This document shows, piece by piece, positions 21,878 through 33,500 of a stretch of 64,000 bases of DNA. Where the stretch lies: NCBI GenBank assembly GCA_911728455.2, contig OU452222.1:3043592-3107591 (forward strand), written 5' to 3'. Position numbers and translations under genes: made by a program. Source of the DNA: Marthasterias glacialis (taxonomy: Eukaryota > Echinodermata > Asteroidea > Forcipulatida > Asteriidae). Numbering within the stretch: the first letter of the stretch is position 1; each line of letters opens with the position of its first letter. A model generated the notes under the pieces. It saw only the letters and a list, made by a program, of their open reading frames with translations. It had not been told where the DNA came from and did no database searches.

Positions 21878-23539
21878 TAGGGAGGATGCCAGGGACCGAG
21901 GAGTGAGGACACCCCGAGGATGTCCAGTGCATACGGCCATGCTGTATGTACGTCAACAATAGCCAAGGCCGCTACGTGTGTGCTGGACCGCAGCCAGCAA
22001 AAAAAAAAAAAAAAACGCCGAAAAAAGAAGTCGGCAGCGCCAAGGCCAATAACTCCACAAATAATGGGGCTAGAGGGAATTTTCTTGTACCTGCAGTTAG
22101 CTGCCATAGTCCTGCATCCGAAAATCTGGTTTTCCCGGTCAGCCAGGGCCATCTTCCGCCTTAAAACGACCAGGGAGCGGGGCTGCTCCGAATGTGCTTC
22201 AAACGCATGTCTAATGGCACTTTTGTACACAAAGCTGTAACAGAGTGAAAACAAGACTTAGCAACGGCTCTATCTCCCAAAGTATTGACGGAAAACTGAC
22301 AAATCTGACACTGTTGGAAAGCCCTGCTCATGGGCTTTCCGAAAATGCCGGTCTTATGGCTGCAGCATAAATAGGGAGGATGCCAGGGGCTGCGGAGTGA
22401 GGACACCCCGAGGATGTCCAGTGCATACGGCCATGCTGTATGTACGTCAACAATAGCCAAGGCCGCTACGTGTGTGCTGGACCGCAGCCAGCAAAAAAAA
22501 AAAAAAACGCCGAAAAAAGAAGTCGGCAGCGCCAAGGCCAATAACTCCACAAATAATGGGGCTAAAATTTTTTTTCTTGTACCTGCAGTTAGCTGCCATA
22601 GTCCTGCATCCGAAAATCTGGTTTTCCCGGTCAGCCAGGGCCATCTTCCGCCTTAAAACGACCAGGGAGCGGGGCTGCTCCGAATGTGCTTCAAACGCAT
22701 GTCTAATGGCACTTTTGTACACAAAGCTGTAACAGAGTGAAAACAAGACTTAGCAACGGCTCTATCTCCCAAAGTATTGGCGGAAAACTGACAAATCTGA
22801 CACTGTTGGAAAGCCCTGCTCATGGGCTTTCCGAAAATGCCGGTCTGATGGCTGCAGCATAAATAGGGAGGATGCCAGGGACCGCGGAGTGAGGACACCC
22901 CGAGGATGTCCAGTGCATACAGCCATGCTGTATGTACGTCAACAATAGCCAAGGCCGCTACGTGTGTGCTGGACCGCAGCCAGCAAAAAAAAAAAAAAAA
23001 ACGCCGAAAAAAGAAGTCGGCAGCGCCAAGGCCAATAACTCCACAAATAATGGGGCTAGAGGAAATTTTCTTGTACCTGCAGTTAGCTGCCATAGTCCTG
23101 CATCCGAAAATCTGGTTTTCCCGGTCAGCCAGGGCCATCTTCCGCCTTAAAACGACCAGGGAGCGGGGCTGCTCCGAATGTGCTTCAAACGCATGTCTAA
23201 TGGCACTTTTGTACACAAAGCTGTAACAGAGTGAAAACAAGACTTAGCAACGGCTCTATCTCCCAAAGTATTGGCGGAAAACTGACAAATCTGACACTGT
23301 TGGAAAGCCCTGCTCATGGGCTTTCCGAAAATGCCGGTCTTATGGCTGCAGCATAAATAGGGAGGATGCCAGGGGCTGCGGAGTGAGGACACCCCGAGGA
23401 TGTCCAGTGCATACGGCCATGCTGTATGTACGTCAACAATAGCCAAGGCCGCTACGTGTGTGCTGGACCGCAGCCAGCCCAAAAAAAAAAAAACGCCGAA
23501 AAAAGAAGTCGGCAGCGCCAAGGCCAATAACTCCACAAA
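21878..23539 (+). repeat. Units 45-48 (first part), type B-rich stretch
   Basis: These units carry GGGACCGAGG (unit 45) or CCAGGGGCTGCGG (units 46 and 48) in the leader. Unit 46 has a T-rich replacement, GGGCTAAAATTTTTTTTC, at about 22560. Unit 47 is a junction form with CATACAGCC of type A but TGTATG and AGCCAAGG of type B. Unit 48 has CAGCCAGCCC before a tract of only 13 A. Confidence 0.7.
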
Positions 23540-26500
23540 TAATGGGGCTAAAAGAAATTTTCTTGTACCTGCAGTTAGCTGCCATAGTCCTGCATCCGAA
23601 AATCTGGTTTTCCCGGTCAGCCAGGGCCATCTTCCGCCTTAAAACGACCAGGGAGCGGGGCTGCTCCGAATGTGCTTCAAACGCATGTCTAATGGCACTT
23701 TTGTACACAAAGCTGTAACAGAGTGAAAACAAGACTTAGCAACGGCTCTATCTCCCAAAGTATTGACGGAAAACTGACAAATCTGACACCGTTGGAAAGC
23801 CCTGCTCATGGGCTTTCCGAAATTGCCGGTCTTATGGCTGCAGAATAAATAGGGAGGATGCCAGGGACCGCGGAGTGAGGACACCCCGAAAATGTCCAGT
23901 GCGTACGGCCATGCTGTATGTACGTCAACAATAGCCAAGGCCGCTACGTGTGTGCTGGACCGCAGCCAGAAAAAAAAAAAAAAAAACGCCGAAAAAAAAA
24001 GTCGGCAGCGCCAAGGCCAATAACTCCACAAATAATGGGGCTATAGGGAATTTTCTTGTACCTGCAGTTAGCTGCCATAGTCCTGCATCCGAAAATCTGG
24101 TTTTCCCGGTCAGCCAGGGCCATCTTCCGCCTTGAAACGACCAGGGAGCGGGGCTGCTCCGAATGTGCTTCAAACGCATGTCTAATGGCACTTTTGTACA
24201 CTAAGCTGTAACAGAGTGAAAACAAGACTTAGCAACGGCTCTATTTCCCAAAGTATTGGCGGAAAACTGACAAATCTGACACTGTTGGAAAGCCCTGCTC
24301 ATGGGCTTTCCGAAAATGCCGGTGTTATGGCTGCAGGATAAATAGGGAGGATGCCAGGGACCGCGGAGTTAGGACATCCCGAGGATGTCCAGTGCATACA
24401 GCCATGCTGTGTGTACGTCAACAATAGCTAAGGCCGCTACGTGTGTGCTGGACAGCAGCCAGAAAAAAAAAAAAAAAAAAAAAAAAACGCCGAAAAAAGA
24501 AGTCGGCAGCGCCAAGGCCAATAACTCCACAAATAATGGGGCTAGAGGGAATTTTCTTGTACCTGCAGTTAGCTGCTATAGTCCTGCATCCGAAAATCTG
24601 GTTTTCCCGGTCAGCCAGGGCCATCTTCCGCCTTAAAACGACCAGGGAGCGGGGCTGCTCCGAATGTGCTTCAAACGCATGTCTAATGGCACTTTTGTAC
24701 ACAAAGCTGTAACAGAGTGAAAACAAGACTTAGCAACGGCTCTATCTCCCAAAGTATTGGCGGAAAACTGACAAATATGACACTGTTGGAAAGCCCTGCT
24801 CATGGGCTTTCCGAAAATGCCGGTCTTATGGCTGCAGGATAAATATGGAGGATGCCAGGGACCGCGGAGTGAGGACACCCCGAGGATGTCCAGTGCATAC
24901 AGCCATGCTGTGTGTACGTCAACAATAGCTAAGGCGCTACGTGTGTGCTGGACCGCAGCCAGCAAAAAAAAAAAAAAAAAAAAAAACGCCGAAAAAAGAA
25001 GTCGGCAGCGCCAAGGCCAATAACTCCACAAATAATGGGGCTAGAGGGAATTTTCTTGTACCTGCAGTTAGCTGCCATAGTCCTGCATCCGAAAATCTGG
25101 TTTTCCCGGTCAGCCAGGGCCATCTTCCGGTTTAAAACGACCAAGGAGCGGGGCTGCTCCGAATGTGCTTCAAACGCATGTCTAATGGCACTTTTGTACA
25201 CAAAGCTGTAACAGAGTGAAAACAAGACTTAGCAACGGCTCTATCTCCCAAAGTATTGACGGAAAACTGACAAATCTGACACTGTTGGAAAGCCCTGCTC
25301 ATGGGCTTTCCAAAATTGCCGGTCTTATGGCTGCAGAATAAATAGGGAGGATGCCAGGGACCGCGGAGTGAGGACACCACGAAAATGTCCAGTGCGTACG
25401 GCAATGCTGTATGTACGTCAACAATAGCCAAGGCCGCTACGTGTGTGCTGGACCGCAGCCAGCAAAAAAAAAAAAAAAAAAACGCCGAAAAAAGAAGTCG
25501 GCAGCGCCAAGGCCAATAACTCCACAAATAATGGGGCTAAAAGAAATTTTCTTGTACCTGCAGTTAGCTGCCATAGTCCTGCATCCGAAAATCTGGTTTT
25601 CCCGGTCAGCCAGGGCCATCTTCCGCCTTGAAACGACCAGGGAGCGGGGCTGCTCCGAATGTGCTTCAAACGCATGTCTAATGGCACTTTTGTACACTAA
25701 GCTGTAACAGAGTGAAAACAAGACTTAGCAACGGCTCTATCTCCCAAAGTATTGGCGGAAAACTGACAAATCTGACACTGTTGGAAAGCCCTGCTCATGG
25801 GCTTTCCGAAAATGCCGGTCTTATGGCTGCAGCATAAATAGGGAGGATGCCAGGGACCGCGGAGTGAGGACACCCCGAAAATGTCCAGTGCATACGGCCA
25901 TGCTGTATGTACGTCAACAATAGCCAAGGCCGCTACGTGTGTGCTGGACCGCAGCCAGCAAAAAAAAAAAAAAAAAACGCCGAAAAAAGAAGTCGGCAGC
26001 GCCAAGGCCAATAACTCCACAAATAATGGGGCTAGAGGGAATTTTCTTGTACCTGCAGTTAGCTGCCATAGTCCTGCATCCGAAAATCTGGTTTTCCCGG
26101 TCAGCCAGGGCCATCTTCCGCCTTGAAACGACCAGGGAGCGGGGCTGCTCCGAATGTGCTTCAAACGCATGTCTAATGGCACTTTTGTACACTAAGCTGT
26201 AACAGAGTGAAAACAAGACTTAGCAACGGCTCTATTTCCCAAAGTATTGGCGGAAAACTGACAAATCTGACACTGTTGGAAAGCCCTGCTCATGGGCTTT
26301 CCGAAAATGCCGGTCTTATGGCTGCAGGATAAATAGGGAGGATGCCAGGGACCGCGGAGTGAGGACACCCCGAGGATGTCCAGTGCATACAGCCATGCTG
26401 TGTGTACGTCAACAATAGCTAAGGCCGCTACGTGTGTGCTGGACCGCAGCCAGCAAAAAAAAAAAAAAAAAAAAAAACGCCGAAAAAAGAAGTCGGCAGC

Positions 26501-29500
26501 GCCAAGGCCAATAACTCCACAAATAATGGGGCGAGAGGGAATTTTCTTGTACCTGCAGTTAGCTGCTATAGTCCTGCATCCGAAAATCTGGTTTTCATGG
26601 TCAGCCAGGGCCATCTTCCGCCTTAAAACGACCAGGGAGCGGGGCTGCTCCGAATGTGCTTCAAACGCATGTCTAATGGCACTTTTGTACACAAAGCTGT
26701 AACAGAGTGAAAACAAGACTTAGCAACGGCTCTATCTCCCAAAGTATTGGCGGAAAACTGACAAATCTGACACTGTTGGAAAGCCCTGCTCATGGGCTTT
26801 CCGAAAATGCCGGTCTTATGGCTGCAGGATAAATAGGGAGGATGCCAGGGACCGCGGAGTGAGGACACCCCGAGCATGTCCAGTGCATACAGCCATGCTG
26901 TGTGTACGTCAACAATAGCTAAGGCCGCTACGTGTGTGCTGGACCGCAGCCAGCAAAAAAAAAAAAAAAAAAAAAAAACGCCGAAAAAAGAAGTCGGCAG
27001 CGCCAAGGCCAATAACTCCACAAATAATGGGGCTAAAAGAAATTTTCTTGTACCTGCAGTTAGCTGCCATAGTCCTGCATCCGAAAATCTGGTTTTCCCG
27101 GTCAGCCAGGGCCATCTTCCGCCTTAAAACGACCAGGGAGCGGGGCTGCTCCGAATGTGCTTCAAACGCATGTCTAATGGCACTTTTGTACACAAAGCTG
27201 TAACAGAGTGAAAACAAGACTTAGCAACGGCTCTATCTCCCAAAGTATTGACGGAAAACTGACAAATCTGACACCGTTGGAAAGCCCTGCTCATGGGCTT
27301 TCCGAAATTGCCGGTCTTATGGCTGCAGAATAAATAGGGAGGATGCCAGGGACCGCGGAGTGAGGACACCCCGAAAATGTCCAGTGCGTACGGCCATGCT
27401 GTATGTACGTCAACAATAGCCAAGGCCGCTACGTGTGTGCTGGACCGCAGCCAGAAAAAAAAAAAAAAAAACGCCGAAAAAAAAAGTCGGCAGCGCCAAG
27501 GCCAATAACTCCACAAATAATGGGGCTATAGGGAATTTTCTTGTACCTGCAGTTAGCTGCCATAGTCCTGCATCCGAAAATCTGGTTTTCCCGGTCAGCC
27601 AGGGCCATCTTCCGCCTTGAAACGACCAGGGAGCGGGGCTTCTCCGAATGTGCTTCAAACGCATGTCTAATGGCACTTTTGTACACTAAGCTGTAACAGA
27701 GTGAAAACAAGACTTAGCAACGGCTCTATTTCCCAAAGTATTGGCGGAAAACTGACAAATCTGACACTGTTGGAAAGCCCTGCTCATGGGCTTTCCGAAA
27801 ATGCCGGTGTTATGGCTGCAGGATAAATAGGGAGGATGCCAGGGACCGCGGAGTTAGGACATCCCGAGGATGTCCAGTGCATACAGCCATGCTGTGTGTA
27901 CGTCAACAATAGCTAAGGCCGCTACGTGTGTGCTGGACAGCAGCCAGCAAAAAAAAAAAAAAAAAAAAAAAACGCCGAAAAAAGAAGTCGGCAGCGCCAA
28001 GGCCAATAACTCCACAAATAATGGGGCTAGAGGGAATTTTCTTGTACCTGCAGTTAGCTGCTATAGTCCTGCATCCGAAAATCTGGTTTTCCCGGTCAGC
28101 CAGGGCCATCTTCCGCCTTAAAACGACCAGGGAGCGGGGCTGCTCCGAATGTGCTTCAAACGCATGTCTAATGGCACTTTTGTACACAAAGCTGTAACAG
28201 AGTGAAAACAAGACTTAGCAACGGCTCTATCTCCCAAAGTATTGGCGGAAAACTGACAAATATGACACTGTTGGAAAGCCCTGCTCATGGGCTTTCCGAA
28301 AATGCCGGTCTTATGGCTGCAGGATAAATATGGAGGATGCCAGGGACCGCGGAGTGAGGACACCCCGAGGATGTCCAGTGCATACAGCCATGCTGTGTGT
28401 ACGTCAACAATAGCTAAGGCGCTACGTGTGTGCTGGACCGCAGCCAGCAAAAAAAAAAAAAAAAAAAAAAACGCCGAAAAAAGAAGTCGGCAGCGCCAAG
28501 GCCAATAACTCCACAAATAATGGGGCTAGAGGGAATTTTCTTGTACCTGCAGTTAGCTGCCATAGTCCTGCATCCGAAAATCTGGTTTTCCCGGTCAGCC
28601 AGGGCCATCTTCCGGTTTAAAACGACCAAGGAGCGGGGCTGCTCCGAATGTGCTTCAAACGCATGTCTAATGGCACTTTTGTACACAAAGCTGTAACAGA
28701 GTGAAAACAAGACTTAGCAACGGCTCTATCTCCCAAAGTATTGACGGAAAACTGACAAATCTGACACTGTTGGAAAGCCCTGCTCATGGGCTTTCCAAAA
28801 TTGCCGGTCTTATGGCTGCAGAATAAATAGGGAGGATGCCAGGGACCGCGGAGTGAGGACACCACGAAAATGTCCAGTGCGTACGGCAATGCTGTATGTA
28901 CGTCAACAATAGCCAAGGCCGCTACGTGTGTGCTGGACCGCAGCCAGCAAAAAAAAAAAAAAAAAACGCCGAAAAAAGAAGTCGGCAGCGCCAAGGCCAA
29001 TAACTCCACAAATAATGGGGCTAAAAGAAATTTTCTTGTACCTGCAGTTAGCTGCCATAGTCCTGCATCCGAAAATCTGGTTTTCCCGGTCAGCCAGGGC
29101 CATCTTCCGCCTTGAAACGACCAGGGAGCGGGGCTGCTCCGAATGTGCTTCAAACGCATGTCTAATGGCACTTTTGTACACTAAGCTGTAACAGAGTGAA
29201 AACAAGACTTAGCAACGGCTCTATCTCCCAAAGTATTGGCGGAAAACTGACAAATCTGACACTGTTGGAAAGCCCTGCTCATGGGCTTTCCGAAAATGCC
29301 GGTCTTATGGCTGCAGCATAAATAGGGAGGATGCCAGGGACCGCGGAGTGAGGACACCCCGAAAATGTCCAGTGCATACGGCCATGCTGTATGTACGTCA
29401 ACAATAGCCAAGGCCGCTACGTGTGTGCTGGACCGCAGCCAGCAAAAAAAAAAAAAAAACGCCGAAAAAAGAAGTCGGCAGCGCCAAGGCCAATAACTCC

Positions 29501-30509
29501 ACAAATAATGGGGCTAGAGGGAATTTTCTTGTACCTGCAGTTAGCTGCCATAGTCCTGCATCCGAAAATCTGGTTTTCCCGGTCAGCCAGGGCCATCTTC
29601 CGCCTTGAAACGACCAGGGAGCGGGGCTGCTCCGAATGTGCTTCAAACGCATGTCTAATGGCACTTTTGTACACTAAGCTGTAACAGAGTGAAAACAAGA
29701 CTTAGCAACGGCTCTATTTCCCAAAGTATTGGCGGAAAACTGACAAATCTGACACTGTTGGAAAGCCCTGCTCATGGGCTTTCCGAAAATGCCGGTCTTA
29801 TGGCTGCAGGATAAATAGGGAGGATGCCAGGGACCGCGGAGTGAGGACACCCCGAGGATGTCCAGTGCACACAGCCATGCTGTGTGTACGTCAACAATAG
29901 CTAAGGCCGCTACGTGTGTGCTGGACCGCAGCCAGCAAAAAAAAAAAAAAAAAAAAAAACGCCGAAAAAAGAAGTCGGCAGCGCCAAGGCCAATAACTCC
30001 ACAAATAATGGGGCTAGAGGGAATTTTCTTGTACCTGCAGTTAGCTGCTATAGTCCTGCATCCGAAAATCTGGTTTTCATGGTCAGCCAGGGCCATCTTC
30101 CGCCTTAAAACGACCAGGGAGCGGGGCTGCTCCGAATGTGCTTCAAACGCATGTCTAATGGCACTTTTGTACACAAAGCTGTAACAGAGTGAAAACAAGA
30201 CTTAGCAACGGCTCTATCTCCCAAAGTATTGGCGGAAAACTGACAAATCTGACACTGTTGGAAAGCCCTGCTCATGGGCTTTCCGAAAATGCCGGTCTTA
30301 TGGCTGCAGGATAAATAGGGAGGATGCCAGGGACCGCGGAGTGAGGACACCCCGAGCATGTCCAGTGCATACAGCCATGCTGTGTGTACGTCAACAATAG
30401 CTAAGGCCGCTACGTGTGTGCTGGACCGCAGCCAGCAAAAAAAAAAAAAAAAAAAAAAACGCCGAAAAAAGAAGTCGGCAGCGCCAAGGCCAATAACTCC
30501 ACAAATAAT
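23540..30509 (+). repeat. Seven-unit higher-order repeat, two tandem copies (3,485 bp each)
   Basis: Every diagnostic variant between about 23540 and 27024 recurs 3,485 bases later, through about 30509. Examples are GACACCGTTGG (23784, 27269), GGAGTTAGGACATCCC (24365, 27850), GGACAGCAGCC (24450, 27935), AATATGGAGG (24842, 28327), CTAAGGCGCTACG (24929, 28414), CCTTCCGGTTTAAAACGACCAAGG, split at 25126 and 28611, and TTTTCATGGTC (26592, 30074). The copies differ at a few bases and by a base or two in A-tracts. This is the cleanest higher-order block in the window. The second copy loses identity inside unit 62, after its A-tract. Confidence 0.92.
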
Positions 30510-33500
30510 GGGGCTAGAGGGAATTTTCTTGTACCTGCAGTTAGCTGCCATAGTCCTGCATCCGAAAATCTGGTTTTCCCGGTCAGCCAGGGCCATCTTC
30601 CCCCTTGAAACGACCAGGGAGCGGGGCTGCTCAAAATGTGCTTCAAACGCATGTCTAATGGCACTTTTTTACACTAAGCTGTAACAGAGTGAAAACAAGA
30701 CTTAGCAACGGCTCTATTTCCCAAAGTATTGGCGGAAAACTGACAAATCTGACACTGTTGGAAAGCCCTGCTCATGGGCTTTCCGAAAATGCCGGTGTTA
30801 TGGCTGCAGGATAAATAGGGAGGATGCCAGGGACCGCGGAGTGAGGACACCCCAAAAATGTCCAGTGTATACGGCGATGCTGTATGTACGTCAACAATAG
30901 CCAAGGCCGCTACGTGTGTGCTGGACCGCAGCCAGCATAAAAAAAAAAAACAACGCCGAAAAAAGAAGTCGGCAGCGCCAAGGCCGATAACTCCACAAAT
31001 AATGGGGCTAGAGGGAATTTTCTTGTACCTGCAGTTAGCTGCCATAGTCCTGCATCCGAAAATCTGGTTTTCCCGGTCAGCCAGGGCCATCTTCCGCCTT
31101 GAAACGACCAGGGAGCGGGGCTGCTCCGAATGTGCTTCAAACGCATGTCTAATGGCACTTTTGTACACAAAACTGTAACAGAGTGAAAACAAGACTTAGC
31201 AACGGCTCTATTTCACAAAGTATTGGCGGAAAACTGACAAATCTTACACTGTTGGAAAGCCCTGCTCATGGGCTTTCCGAAAATGCCGGTCTTATGGCTG
31301 CAGCATAAATAGGGAGGATGCCAGGGACCGCGGAGTGAGGACACCCCGAGGATGTCCAGTGCATACAGCCATGCTGTGTGTACGTCAACAATAGCTAAGG
31401 CCGCTACGTGTGTGCTGGACCGCAGCCAGCAAAAAAAAAAAAAAAAAAAAAAACGCCGAAAAAAGAAGTCGGCAGCGCCAAGGCCAATAACTCCACAAAT
31501 AATGGGGCTAGAGGGAATTTTCTTGTACCTGCAGTTAGCTGCTATAGTCCTGCATCTGAAAATCTGGTTTTCCCGGTCAGCCAGGGCCATCTTCCGCCTT
31601 GAAACGACCAGGGAGCGGGGCTGCTCCCAATGTGCTTCAAACGCATGTCTAATGGCACTTTTGTACACAAAGCTGTAACAGAGTGAAAACAAGACTTAAC
31701 AACGGCTCTATCTCCCAAAGTATTGGCGGAAAACTGACAAATCTGACACTGTTGGAAAGCCCTGCTCATGGGCTTTCCGAAAATGCCGGTCTTATGGCTG
31801 CAGGATAAATAGGGAGGATGCCAGGGACCGCGGAGTGAGGACACCCCGAGCATGTCCAGTGCATACAGCCATGCTGTGTGTACGTCAACAATAGCTAAGG
31901 CCGCTACGTGTGTGCTGGACCGCAGCCAGCAAAAAAAAAAAAAAAAAAAAAAAACGCCGAAAAAAGAAGTCGGCAGCGCCAAGGCCAATAACTCCACAAA
32001 TAATGGGGCTAGAGGGAATTTTCTTGTACCTGCAGTTAGCTGCCATAGTCCTGCATCCGAAAATCTGGTTTTCCCGGTCAGCCAGGGCCATCTTCCGCCT
32101 TAAAACGACCAGGGAGCGGGGCTGCTCCCAATGTGCTTCAAACGCATGTCTAATGGCACTTTTGTACACAAAGCTGTAACAGAGTGAAAACAAGACTTAA
32201 CAACGGCTCTATCTCCCAAAGTATTGGCGGAAAACTGACAAATCTGACACTGTTGGAAAGCCCTGCTCATGGGCTTTCCGAAAATGCCGGTCTTATGGCT
32301 GCAGCATAAATAGGGAGGATGCCAGGGACCGCGGAGTGAGGACACCCCGAAAATGTCCAGTGCATACGGCCATGCTGTATGTACGTCAACAATAGCCAAG
32401 GCCGCTTCGTGTGTGCTGGACCGCAGCCAGCAAAAAAAAAAAAAAAAAACGCCGAAAAAAGAAGTCGGCAGCGCCAAGGCCAATAACTCCACAAATAATG
32501 GGGCTAGAGGGAATTTTCTTGTACCTGCAGTTAGCTGCCATAGTCCTGCATCCGAAAATCTGGTTTTCCCGGTCAGCCAGGGCCATCTTCCGCCTTGAAA
32601 CGACCAGGGAGCGGGGCTGCTCCGAATGTGCTTCAAACGCATGTCTAATGGCACTTTTGTACACTAAGCTGTAACAGAGTAAAAACAAGACTTAGCAACG
32701 GCTCTATTTCCCAAAGTATTGGCGTAAAACTGACAAATCTGACACTGTTGGAAAGCCCTGCTCATGGGCTTTCCGAAAATGCCGGTCTTATGGCTGCAGC
32801 ATAAATAGGGAGGATGCCAGGGACCGCGGAGTGAGGACACCCCGAGGATGTCCAGTGCATACAGCCATGCTGTGTGTACGTCAACAATAGCTAAGGCCGC
32901 TACGTGTGTGCTGGACCGCAGCCAGCAAAAAAAAAAAAACAAAAAAAAACGCCGAAAAAAGAAGTCGGCAGCGCCAAGGCCAATAACTCCACAAATAATG
33001 GGGCTAGAGGGAATTTTCTTGTACCTGCAGTTAGCTGCTATAGTCCTGCATCCGAAAATCTGGTTTTCATGGTCAGCCAGGGCCATCTTCCGCCTTAAAA
33101 CGACCAGGGAGCGGGGCTGCTCCGAATGTGCTTCAAACGCATGTCTAATGGCATTTTTGTACACAAAGCTGTAACAGAGTAAAAACAAGACTTAGCAACG
33201 GCTCTATCTCCCAAAGTATTGGCGGAAAACTGACAAATCTGACACTGTTGGAAAGCCCTGCTCATGGGCTTTCCGAAAATGCCGGTCTTATGGCTGCAGG
33301 ATAAATAGGGAGGATGCCAAGGACCGCGGAGTGAGGACACCCCGAGCATGTCCAGTGCATACAGCCATGCTGTGTGTACGTCAACAATAGCTAAGGCCGC
33401 TACGTGTGTGCTGGACCGCAGCCAGCAAAAAAAAAAAAAAAAAACGCCGAAAAAAGAAGTCGGCAGCGCCAAGGCCAATAACTCCACAAATAATGGGGCT

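Noticed and set aside
19672..22254. 860-codon open frame on the minus strand
   Set aside because: Its product is the same unit translated again and again in two alternating frames with phenylalanine runs from the A-tract. The tract length and the 4-bp insertion at 20231 and 21233 decide which frame follows, so the frame is not conserved between units. Differences between copies are mostly amino-acid replacements, with no start context or domain. The same holds for minus-strand frames such as 1070-1876, 9526-10332, 13987-14811, 17693-18772, 57281-58366 and 61033-62316.
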